64,000 bases of DNA from JAHEDT01 sp963825615 (GTDB taxonomy: Bacteria > Desulfobacterota > Desulfuromonadia > Desulfuromonadales > BM103): contig CAWGTV010000010.1 in NCBI GenBank assembly GCA_963825615.1, positions 62,001-126,000 of the forward strand. The letters run 5' to 3'. The notes under the pieces are model-generated. The model did not search any database, was not told the origin of the DNA, and saw nothing but the letters and a program-made list of their open reading frames with translations. Both the position numbers and the translations under genes were made by a program. How positions within the stretch are numbered: position 1 is the first letter of the stretch; every line of letters starts with the position of its first letter. Shown piece by piece: positions 56,212 through 64,000 of the stretch.

Positions 56212-56974
56212 ATGCGCACACCAATGATCGCCGGCAACTGGAAGCTGCATAAGAACCTGGCAGAATCATCCGCCCTGGTCGCCGAACTCATACCGGCTGT
56301 GGCCGGCAACCAGAGCGTGGAAATCGTTGTTGCTCCGGTCTATACCGCCCTCGGCAAAGTTGCCGAAACAGCTCGCCGGCAGCAACATCAAGCTGTCAGC
56401 CCAAAACTGCTACCCCGAACCGCAGGGCGCCTTTACCGGCGAAGTCTCCCCTGCCTTGCTCAAGGATGTCGGCTGCCAATATGTCATCATCGGCCATTCC
56501 GAGCGGCGCCAACTCTTCGGCGAAACCGATGAACTGATCAACAGCAAAGCCCGTGCCCTCGCGGAATCAGGCCTCGGCACCATTCTCTGCATCGGCGAGA
56601 CCCTCGAGGAGCGTGAGACCGACCAGATGTTCGACGTGCTGCGCCGCCAGGTTCGCTGCGGCCTCAAGAATCTCAGCAGCCGACAGATGAGCACTGTCGT
56701 CGTCGCCTACGAACCGGTCTGGGCGATCGGCACCGGCAAAACCGCCAGCAACGAGCAGGCCCAGGAGGCGCACGCCTTCATTCGCGCCCTGCTGGCAGAA
56801 CATTATGACGAGCAAATCGCCAGCGCCACGCGCATCCTTTACGGCGGCAGCGTCAAGCCGGACAATATCGACGGCCTGATGACTCAGCCTGACGTTGACG
56901 GCGCCCTGGTCGGCGGAGCCAGCCTCAAAGCTGCAGATTTTGCCCGGATCGTCAACTTCCAGGCCGTCGGGTAA
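56212..56974 (+). CDS. tpiA: Triosephosphate isomerase, one frameshift
   Basis: About 253 residues when repaired. MRTPMIAGNWKLHKN has the Asn-Lys pair of the active site, then near 56368 an extra A in GAAACAG breaks the frame; without it the sequence reads VAEQLAGSNIKLSAQNCYPE. The catalytic histidine is in GHSERRQLFGE, the catalytic glutamate in YEPVWAIGTGK, and the phosphate loop is LYGGSVKP. It interconverts DHAP and G3P. AAAGGAG precedes the ATG. Confidence 0.95.
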
Positions 56975-57070
56975 TTTTTACGAAAATGCAATTCGGTCTT
57001 TTCTCGCAAAAATTATTATGATAAAGTGCCGAGCTTCAGAAATAGAGATCATCACCAGCAAGGGGACAAC

Positions 57071-57426
57071 ATGAACTACATTACTTTTGATCAATACACA
57101 TCCTGGTCTGCCTCTCTCTGATCGGCATCGTCCTGATCCAGGGCGGCAAAGGCGCTGAAGTCGGCGCAACCTTCGGCGCCGGCGCCAGCAACACGATTTT
57201 CGGTGCCGCAGGCGGCCAGTCTTTCCTCGGCAAACTGACCACCGGCGCAGCAGTCATCTTCATGCTGACCAGCCTGGCCCTGGCGATTTTCTGGGGTCAA
57301 CCAGGCTCATCGAGCATCATGCCCGACCAGGTTGCACCGGCCTCTGCACCGGCCTCCATGCCGGCCCAGAGATACGCCTCCGGCAGCCCCTGCCGGAGAG
57401 ACAAAATAACGCGTCAATTTTATTGA
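57071..57426 (+). CDS. secG: Protein-export membrane protein SecG, with frameshift(s)
   Basis: The ATG at 57071 (GGGG before it) starts MNYIT but meets a stop at 57119-57121. From 57100, in another frame, the normal SecG continues: ILVCLSLIGIVLIQGGKGAE, GATFGAGASNTIFGA, a second membrane helix VIFMLTSLALAIFWG. A second shift near 57368 would end the protein in the usual Pro/Ala tail (PPAAPAGETK) with a stop at 57407-57409; as written it runs to 57426. SecG aids protein export with SecYE in the inner membrane. The neighbour order tpiA-secG-tRNA-Leu is common in bacteria. Confidence 0.88.
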
Positions 57427-57451
57427 CAGCGTCGCACCATATCAGTATAAA
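57423..57451 (+). promoter_or_regulatory. Sigma-70 promoter of tRNA-Leu
   Basis: TTGACA (57423-57428), 17-base spacer, TATAAA (57446-57451), ten bases before the tRNA. Confidence 0.85.
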
Positions 57452-57461
57452 TACATCGCTT

Positions 57462-57548
57462 GCCGAAGTGGTGGAATTGGTAGACACGCACGCTTGAGGG
57501 GCGTGTGTTCGAAAGGACGTGCGAGTTCGAGTCTCGCCTTCGGCACCA
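57462..57548 (+). tRNA. tRNA-Leu, anticodon GAG
   Basis: Class II tRNA with acceptor GCCGAAG against CTTCGGC, anticodon loop TTGAGGG (anticodon GAG), a long variable arm, T loop TTCGAGT and encoded CCA. Confidence 0.97.
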
Positions 57549-57558
57549 TGAATTAACA

Positions 57559-57597
57559 AGGGCTGCTCCCATAATCAGGGTGCAGCCCGTTCGTTTT
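57559..57597 (+). terminator. Terminator after tRNA-Leu
   Basis: GGGCTGC pairs with GCAGCCC around a loop of about 15 bases, followed by a T-rich tail (GTTCGTTTT). It overlaps the last codons of the convergent hydroxylase gene. Confidence 0.55.
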
Positions 57598-59149
57598 CAC
57601 GCTTAGATGACCATTGCTTTTTGCCGGTGAGCAAGCGATCCTCATGGACAAACCGATCGGGGCGAACCACCAACAACCTCCCCTGGCACCCTCCCAACCA
57701 GCGGTCAAAAGCCTGATAGGCCTCGGACGTGTTTCCTCCCGGGCGCAGGCAGAGGAACATTGTTCCGCAGCGCTGCCACTCCGCATAATCCTCCTCATTC
57801 AGCAACTCTTGTGCCGGGCGGTCAAATGTGATGAGCGTGTAATTCATCCCCAGCAGATCGTCCAACAACCCGTTGTTACCGACCGGCGGCTGGATAAGAA
57901 AATGTCCGGTTTTCGTCTTCTGCTTGCCCCCCTCGTACACGGGAGTAATATTTTCACCACGGATTTCCATCCACCGGCGCAGCCACGAGGACTTCCCGGC
58001 AATCGCTAGGCCACAAGAGACCAAGATCTCCTGGAGACGCATTCGGGGCATCATCATCATGCCCATGCGCCTGGCCAGGCGGAGCATCTTGACCTGGTGC
58101 GGCCGGCGTTCCTCTTCGTAGCTGTCCAACAACTCCGAAGGGGCCTTTCCGCTGAGGACATGGGCGAGTTTCCAGGACAGATTCGCGGCATCTCGCAAAC
58201 CGGTCGCCAAGCCCTGACCGGCAAACGGTGGAGACAGGTGCGCGGCATCTCCTGCCAGAAAAACCCGCTCACGGCGATAATGTTCGGCAACACTTCCCTT
58301 GTAGGTATGCACCAGGCGACGCAGCACCTTGATATCTTTCTGAGGTTTGCGCTGGGAAATCAGGCGCATCAGGCAGGCGTCATCGAGACATGCCGCCGGA
58401 TCCTGTCCGTGGCGCAGAAGGAACTCCCAGCGGCGATAACCATCAGGCAGGGGGATGCTCGCTGTCGGGCAACGAGCGTCACACCAGACCTCTACACCTT
58501 CGCGGGGCGGCTGACCGGCCAGTGTCGAATCCCGGGTATCGGCAATCAGCCAGGACTCAGCATAGGCAGATCCCAGCATGGCAATCTGCAACCCGGTGCG
58601 TATGACGCTGCGACCGCCGTCACAACCAACCAGGTAGGCCGTTTTCAACTCGCAGAGACTGCCGTTGCGATCCCGGGCGACCAACATGACAGCATCAGGC
58701 AACTGTAGAAAACTCTGTACGTTCCAGCCGTAACGCACGGTAACTGCGGCAAAACGATCAATCCCCGAGTTGAGCACCTCGAGAGCTCGGTGGTAGAGGA
58801 ACACGTTGCCTCTCGCATAGCCGTACGGACGCCCGTGTTGGGTCAGGCAGAAGATCGCCCGGCCGGACCGGTTGCGGTAGGTGAACACCTCATCCCCCTC
58901 CGCACCCTGGGCCACGAAAGGCATGATGGCATCGATCAGGCCGCATTGTTGCCAGATGCGCAGGCTTTCATCATCCAGGGAGACCGCGCGGGGCATGTCC
59001 GGCACAGCAAGCTCCTTCTCCAGCACCAGCACACGAACGCCATGAATACCGAGAAGATTGGCCAAGGTCAGTCCGACCGGCCCGGCACCGACGATGATGA
59101 CTTCATAGTCACTGTCAGCGGGGACTTCGTTGGACAAAGCGTTCACCAT
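57575..59149 (-). CDS. FAD-dependent aromatic hydroxylase, MhpA-like
   Basis: 524 residues. FAD-binding VIIVGAGPVGLTLANLLG near residue 20, the DG motif LVGCDGGRSVIR near 175 and the second FAD motif RVFLAGDAAHLSPPFAGQG near 300 place it in the class A flavoprotein hydroxylases, closest in layout to 3-(3-hydroxyphenyl)propionate hydroxylase (MhpA). It would use NAD(P)H and oxygen to hydroxylate a phenolic ring. No ring-cleavage genes are adjacent, so the substrate is open. Use of oxygen is notable if the host is an anaerobe. Confidence 0.82.
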   Translation of the reverse strand: MVNALSNEVPADSDYEVIIVGAGPVGLTLANLLGIHGVRVLVLEKELAVPDMPRAVSLDDESLRIWQQCGLIDAIMPFVAQGAEGDEVFTYRNRSGRAIFCLTQHGRPYGYARGNVFLYHRALEVLNSGIDRFAAVTVRYGWNVQSFLQLPDAVMLVARDRNGSLCELKTAYLVGCDGGRSVIRTGLQIAMLGSAYAESWLIADTRDSTLAGQPPREGVEVWCDARCPTASIPLPDGYRRWEFLLRHGQDPAACLDDACLMRLISQRKPQKDIKVLRRLVHTYKGSVAEHYRRERVFLAGDAAHLSPPFAGQGLATGLRDAANLSWKLAHVLSGKAPSELLDSYEEERRPHQVKMLRLARRMGMMMMPRMRLQEILVSCGLAIAGKSSWLRRWMEIRGENITPVYEGGKQKTKTGHFLIQPPVGNNGLLDDLLGMNYTLITFDRPAQELLNEEDYAEWQRCGTMFLCLRPGGNTSEAYQAFDRWLGGCQGRLLVVRPDRFVHEDRLLTGKKQWSSKRENERAAP

Positions 59150-59239
59150 GAAGAGAACGCCGCTTGCAGGGCCGCCAATGGCCCAGTTGTAATCCGGAGA
59201 CGACTAGACATGCCACATATCATCATTTCTTGATGGCGT

Positions 59240-60649
59240 CTAAAGTTCGAAGGTTTGTAGTGGCTCAGGGATTGCCACGTTCGCAAGGCCCAGTTCATTA
59301 CGCAGGCCGTCTGCCAGACTTGCCGAGGAATCGTCTTCACCGTGAACGATGAATGTATGCTGCGGCTTCTTGTTCATAACGCGCACAAAATTGAGGAGGC
59401 CGTTGCGATCGGCATGCCCTGAGAAACCTTCCAGAACCTCGATTTTGGCCCTGACGGGGAATTCTTCCCCATAGATGCGAACCGTCTGTTCGTTATTGAC
59501 GAGGCGTCGGCCAAGGGTGTCAGGGGCCTGCCAGCTGGTCAGGAGGACGGTATTGCGCGGATCACCGATGCGGTTGCGCAAGTGATGCAGGATTCGGCCG
59601 CCCTCGAGCATGCCGCTGGAGCTGATAATCACCGCGGGAACTTTCAGTCCATTGAGGGCCTTGGACTGCTCCACCGTCTGGGTGTATTGCAGGCGACCGA
59701 AGCCGAAGGGGTTCTTGTCGTCGTCCGCGAGGAGGAACTCCCGGGTATCGGCATCGTAGACCTCGGGGTGGAGGCGGAAGACATCCGTGGCCCGCGTGGC
59801 CAGGGGGCTGTCTACGAAGATCGGCATATCGGGGATGGACCGGTCGTTGTAAAGCTTGTGCAGGGCGTAGACGAGCTGCTGAGTCCTGCCAACGGCAAAA
59901 GCCGGAATCAGCAAAGACCCACCGCGACTGACCGTTTCGTTGACAATCCGCGCCAGCTCCTTCTCTGATTCGGGATATGGCGGGTGCAGGCGGTTGCCGT
60001 AAGTGCTCTCCATGATCAGGATATCCGCACCTGAGCTGATCGGTACAGGGTCACGGATGATGGGGATATCCGGCCTGCCGATATCGCCGCTGAAAACCAG
60101 GCGCTGGCTGCGACCGGACTCCTGTTCAACGATATCCAGGATGACATGAGCACTGCCGAGCATGTGCCCGGCATCCACCAAAGTCAGTTGCACACCGGCG
60201 CAGAGTTGGTATGGACGGTTATAACTCAAGCCTACGAACTGCTGCATGCCGTCGGCGACATCAGCCTTGGTGTAGAGTGGCTCGAAGAGACGTTGACCAT
60301 TTTTCTTGCGTCGACGATTAACGAATTCGACATCCTTTTCCTGGATGAATGCGCTGTCCATGAGCATGACAGCGCAAAGGTCACGCGTCGCCGAGGTACT
60401 GTAGATACTCCCTTTAAAACCATTCTTGACCAGGCAGGGGATGCGCCCGGAGTGATCAATATGCGCATGGGACAGCACCAGGGTATCGATATCCTTGCCC
60501 TGACAAAACTCATTGCGGTTGCGTTCGAAAGATTCCTTGCGCTTGCCCTGAAACAGCCCGCAATCGAGCATGATCGTGTGACCGTTGACCTCGATCAGGT
60601 GCTGAGAGCCGGTGACGGTGCGGGCGGCGCCATGGAAGGTGATTTTCAT
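59240..60649 (-). CDS. Metallo-beta-lactamase/beta-CASP nuclease with RMMBL domain
   Basis: 469 residues. Metal motif SHAHIDHSGRIP near residue 60, DAGHMLGSAHVIL near 160, SGDIGRPD near 190, ESTYGNRLH near 220 and the C-terminal RMMBL pattern GFSGHADRNGLLNF and VHGEDDS. These are the motifs of beta-CASP RNases related to CPSF-type and YsH1-like proteins; it probably cuts RNA in the cytoplasm. The metal-binding His and Asp residues are all present. Single gene; the ribosome site AGGAG is close to the ATG. Confidence 0.88.
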   Translation of the reverse strand: MKITFHGAARTVTGSQHLIEVNGHTIMLDCGLFQGKRKESFERNRNEFCQGKDIDTLVLSHAHIDHSGRIPCLVKNGFKGSIYSTSATRDLCAVMLMDSAFIQEKDVEFVNRRRKKNGQRLFEPLYTKADVADGMQQFVGLSYNRPYQLCAGVQLTLVDAGHMLGSAHVILDIVEQESGRSQRLVFSGDIGRPDIPIIRDPVPISSGADILIMESTYGNRLHPPYPESEKELARIVNETVSRGGSLLIPAFAVGRTQQLVYALHKLYNDRSIPDMPIFVDSPLATRATDVFRLHPEVYDADTREFLLADDDKNPFGFGRLQYTQTVEQSKALNGLKVPAVIISSSGMLEGGRILHHLRNRIGDPRNTVLLTSWQAPDTLGRRLVNNEQTVRIYGEEFPVRAKIEVLEGFSGHADRNGLLNFVRVMNKKPQHTFIVHGEDDSSASLADGLRNELGLANVAIPEPLQTFEL

Positions 60650-60699
60650 GATTCACTCCTGTACATATTCTCAGCATTTTCCGATGGGAGAAGATGGCC

Positions 60700-61296
60700 T
60701 TATAAGCTCAGAAAATTCTTCAACCCGGTAAAAAAAATCTGGGCCGCAATGGCTGAAACAAACAAGCCGGTCAACTTGGTGAGGATGGCAAAACCCTGTT
60801 GGCTGAGGAGGCGTTCCATACGGCCTGCGGCAAGCAGCAATCCGCCGACGGCAAGCACGGCGCACAGGAGTGCCAGGCAGGCGACCAGCTTTTCGGGTGC
60901 GGTTTTTAGACCGGCGCCCATGACCAGGAGGGCCCCGATAGTGCCAGGGCCCACAGTAATCGGGATTGCCAGAGGGACGACGGCCACATCCTCCCGCGAT
61001 TCATCGGGAGAAACCGTGGCCCTGCCCTGGATCATCGCCACCGCGGAGAGGAACAGGACAGCCCCTGCCCCGATACGGAAAGCGTCGAGAGTGATGCCGA
61101 ACAGGGTAAAGATATATTCACCGAACAGGAACAGCACAAAGCAGGTCATACCGACCGCCAGGGTTATCTTGATGGCGATCCGTTGCCGCTCGGCCTGGGC
61201 TGCCCCCCGGGTCAGGGAGAGAAATGCGGATACGACGAAAAACGGTGTGAAGATCATAAAGATCTTCAAAAAAACATTGACGAACAGGGTCAGCAT
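60700..61296 (-). CDS. MarC-family membrane protein
   Basis: 198 residues from ATG 61296, chosen because GGAG lies eight bases before it; two ATGs upstream are also in frame. Six membrane helices in two repeats, with the MarC/NhaT family features IFTPFFVVSAFLSLTRG near the start, AFRIGAGAVLFLSAVAMIQG in the middle and PLAIPITVGPGTIGALLVMG near 115. Function of the family is unknown; an early link to antibiotic resistance was not upheld. Followed by the beta-CASP gene on the same strand. Confidence 0.88.
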   Translation of the reverse strand: MLTLFVNVFLKIFMIFTPFFVVSAFLSLTRGAAQAERQRIAIKITLAVGMTCFVLFLFGEYIFTLFGITLDAFRIGAGAVLFLSAVAMIQGRATVSPDESREDVAVVPLAIPITVGPGTIGALLVMGAGLKTAPEKLVACLALLCAVLAVGGLLLAAGRMERLLSQQGFAILTKLTGLFVSAIAAQIFFTGLKNFLSL

Positions 61297-61355
61297 GTCT
61301 GCCATCTCCAGCTTTTGCAAGATTATACGTGGCGTTAGTTCGGCCTAAATTGCAT

Positions 61356-61859
61356 TTACAGAGAAATATCCCGAGGGAGAGTCTCTTCCGGGACAAACCA
61401 CTCATTGTCAGCAAAATCAGCGGCCGTGATCTGGTCGATCCGTCTTTTCATGAAGCGCCCTTCGGCTTCAACGGCAACGTCACCATTAGGCAGGTAAAGC
61501 TCACCCGTCCCTTCGAAGATCCGCCCGGCATCTTTGGTAATGCGACCGACGGCCTTCAATTCGGTACCAGTGGGTACCGGTTTTTTGTAACGGAGCTTCA
61601 ATTCGATGGTCACTCCAAAAGTATTCCTGTCTGTGCTCATCATGATAGCCCGGCCGATCACCTCGTCGAGAATGGCCGCCGAAATACCGCCATGAGTGAC
61701 CTTGGGATAGCTCTGGTGCACATCAAGTGTCCTGAAGACGGCAACCAGCTCGTTGCTCTCTGTTTCATAGAAACGCGTCTTCAAACCGAAGTCGTTGTCA
61801 ACTCCGCAGACAAGGCAGTTCTTCGAGATATTCTGGCTGTTGAGAATTTTATGCTTCAT
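61356..61859 (-). CDS. Hotdog-fold thioesterase (PaaI-like)
   Basis: 167 residues from ATG 61859 (a TTG lies three codons upstream). The N-terminal part has CLVCG...DFGLKTRFYE, a small Cys-rich lead common in this subgroup; the hotdog core has THGGISAAILDEVIGRA with the helix that carries the active site, then FGVTIELKLRYKKPVPTGTEL. It probably cleaves an acyl-CoA thioester in the cytoplasm. Substrate unknown. It lies between MarC and the ABC exporter on the same strand. Confidence 0.85.
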   Translation of the reverse strand: MKHKILNSQNISKNCLVCGVDNDFGLKTRFYETESNELVAVFRTLDVHQSYPKVTHGGISAAILDEVIGRAIMMSTDRNTFGVTIELKLRYKKPVPTGTELKAVGRITKDAGRIFEGTGELYLPNGDVAVEAEGRFMKRRIDQITAADFADNEWFVPEETLPRDISL

Positions 61860-61937
61860 GATATCCAATCCGCTTAAAGTTAATGGTATCTCAGACCAAT
61901 CATTAACGCTATTGCAGTCAAAGGTATAATGCCACAG

Positions 61938-62725
61938 TCATTTGACAATACGCCGTACCATGAGCGCAATCGCCAGCGGCAAGAGGACGGCAGTTGCCAT
62001 CAGCAGGTACAACAGACTCAGCCAGAGGGTCCCCGACCAGAAGTGCAATGAACAGCCACGCACCAGGGCGACCAGATGTGTGAGCGGCAACAGCTGGGCC
62101 ACGGCTTGTGCCCAGCCAGGAAGATTTTGCAGCGGGAAGAAGGTACCACTGAACAGGAACATCGGCGTTACGCCGAGAAAGATCGGCAGGTTGAACATCT
62201 CGATTCCCGGCACCAGGGCGGTGCAGATCATGCCAAGGGCCGCAAACAGCAAACCGCCAAGCAGCGCCAGGGGGATCAGCATCAGGGCCCCGGGAAACTC
62301 GAATAGCCCGCACAGGGAGATCACGATACTCATCAGGGTTGCGGCAATCAACGACTTGGTCGCGGCCCAGAGCATCTCGCCGAGGATGATCTCTTCAAGG
62401 TTGAGCGGTGTGGCGAGCAGGGCGTCATAAGTTTTCTGCCAGTACATGCGCACGAAGCTGTTGTAGGTCGTCTCGAAGAACGCGTTATACATGATCGCCA
62501 CGGAAACCAGTGCCGGAGCGATAAAGACCGTGTAGGAAAGGACTCGACCGCCGTACTGCAGTTCGCCGACCATAACCGCCAGGCCGACACCAAACGCGAG
62601 GATGTAGAGCAACGGTTCAAGCAGCGGCGGCAGGAAGGAGATTTTCCAGGTCCGGCTGTAGACCGTGAAATTGCGTTGCCAGACGCGCAGGGTGCGGCGG
62701 CTGATTTGCGCAGGTCGCGGCCAGA

Positions 62726-62729
<4 letters not shown>
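61938..62729 (-). CDS. ABC-2 type permease, NodJ-like
   Basis: 263 residues from ATG 62729, which overlaps the stop of the ATPase gene (ATGA). Six membrane helices; conserved segments are LLEPLLYILAFGVGLA near residue 37, YNAFFETTYNSFVRMYWQKT near 85, ATPLNLEEIILGEMLW near 110 and the late FLFSGTFFPLQNLPGW. It forms the membrane part of an exporter with the adjacent ATPase. NodIJ-type pairs outside rhizobia have unknown substrates. Confidence 0.88.
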
Positions 62730-63634
<905 letters not shown>

Positions 63635-63925
63635 GAAGAACTCTTCAAAGGGTTGGAATAGTACCTGCTGTTAAGTATTTGATATTACGCCTTGGCTAAC
63701 GGGATGACAAGCATCATGGGGTCAGGTCTGCACATTTCACATTTTTGCAAAAGGTGCATTTTGTGTGACATATGTAGACCTGGCCCCTACAATTAGGCGA
63801 CTAAATAGCTCAACTACTATTGTTACTTTGTTGTATGATATAAAAGATTTAAGCTATTACACACCATTGCGACAAAGTTAGCTCGCGTAACCATAAATTT
63901 AAACGAATAAGCGGAGACATAACGA
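63635..63925. other. Intergenic region with a REP-like palindrome
   Basis: About 290 bases between the divergent ABC and following gene. Apart from the palindrome at 63718-63787 no gene or clear promoter is seen. Confidence 0.5.
63718..63787. repeat. REP-like palindromic element (GGGGTCAGGTCT type)
   Basis: The 70-base element starts GGGGTCAGGTCTGCACA and ends TGTAGACCTGGCCCC; the outer arms are complementary at 11 of 12 positions. The GGGGTCAGGTCT core is that of REP-type repeats mobilised by REP-associated tyrosine transposases (RAYTs) in many bacteria. No RAYT gene is in the window. Confidence 0.7.
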
Positions 63926-64000
63926 ATGGCAGTAATCTCTGTTCCTTGCGAGACCAGCCCCACCGACAAGAGGACGGCAATGACCCCGGCGAATGCCGCA
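63926..64000 (+). CDS. Start of a gene that continues past the window
   Basis: ATG 63926 with GCGGAG ten bases before it; 25 codons (MAVISVPCETSPTDKRTAMT and five more) are open to the end of the window. Too short to identify. The ribosome site and lack of any competing gene make it a plausible start. Confidence 0.45.
   Translation, partial: MAVISVPCETSPTDKRTAMTPANAA

Overview
The window looks like chromosomal DNA from a Gram-negative member of the Desulfuromonadota (Geobacter/Desulfuromonas type). This is inferred from a 12-heme periplasmic cytochrome c, a GEMM cyclic-di-GMP riboswitch, a MopE-like Ca/metal-binding secreted protein, a lipid-transport mla operon and the overall gene content; no rRNA or marker gene fixes the species. 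Most of it is ordinary housekeeping DNA with several accessory pockets.

Layout. 0-4.4 kb: the start of yacG (minus strand), a reductase-crotonase fusion enzyme and an AT-rich GNAT-like gene. 4.4-10.7 kb: a pocket bounded by two 52-nt direct repeats (a tRNA-Gly 3' half and the intact tRNA-Gly(CCC)); it holds an APC permease fused to EIIA and RCK_C domains, a tandem UspA, a decayed IS1595-type transposase and a DUF4124 protein. 10.7-14.5 kb: CCA-adding enzyme, aminotransferase, AEC transporter. 14.7-20.8 kb: a minus-strand cluster of lipoprotein, TPR protein, 43-aa membrane protein, a WPxF-repeat exported protein and mlaE-mlaF-mlaD. 21.2-24.3 kb: solute-binding protein, histidine kinase and outer-membrane barrel. 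24.6-28.6 kb: tRNA-Glu, tRNA-Gln, gltX, MEMO-family protein, TauE/SafE permease, tRNA-Cys and a thiamine-binding-like protein. 28.7-36.4 kb: nucleoside transporter, 12-heme cytochrome, and a 1568-residue secreted protein preceded by a c-di-GMP riboswitch and terminator. 36.9-42.8 kb: tRNA-Gly(GCC), pgsA, lytic transglycosylase, nadB, chorismate mutase plus a stand-alone DAHP-synthase regulatory domain, DUF2817 peptidase and two small proteins. 42.9-51.2 kb: nucleotide biosynthesis (pyrE, purF, purQ, purL, purB) and a WalJ-like hydrolase. 51.4-57.5 kb: a histidine kinase, then gap-pgk-tpiA-secG and tRNA-Leu. 57.6-64 kb: a flavin hydroxylase, beta-CASP nuclease, MarC protein, thioesterase, NodIJ-type ABC exporter, a REP-like palindrome and the start of another gene.

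Many indispensable genes (gltX, purB, gap, pgk, tpiA, secG) and a kinase are interrupted by single-base shifts, several in homopolymers. I read these mainly as sequencing or assembly indels, and have annotated the genes as whole with the break noted. The most interesting regulatory signal is the riboswitch-terminator in front of the giant secreted protein. The most interesting genes are the WPxF-repeat protein joined to the mla operon, the reductase-crotonase fusion and the orphan DAHP-synthase domain.
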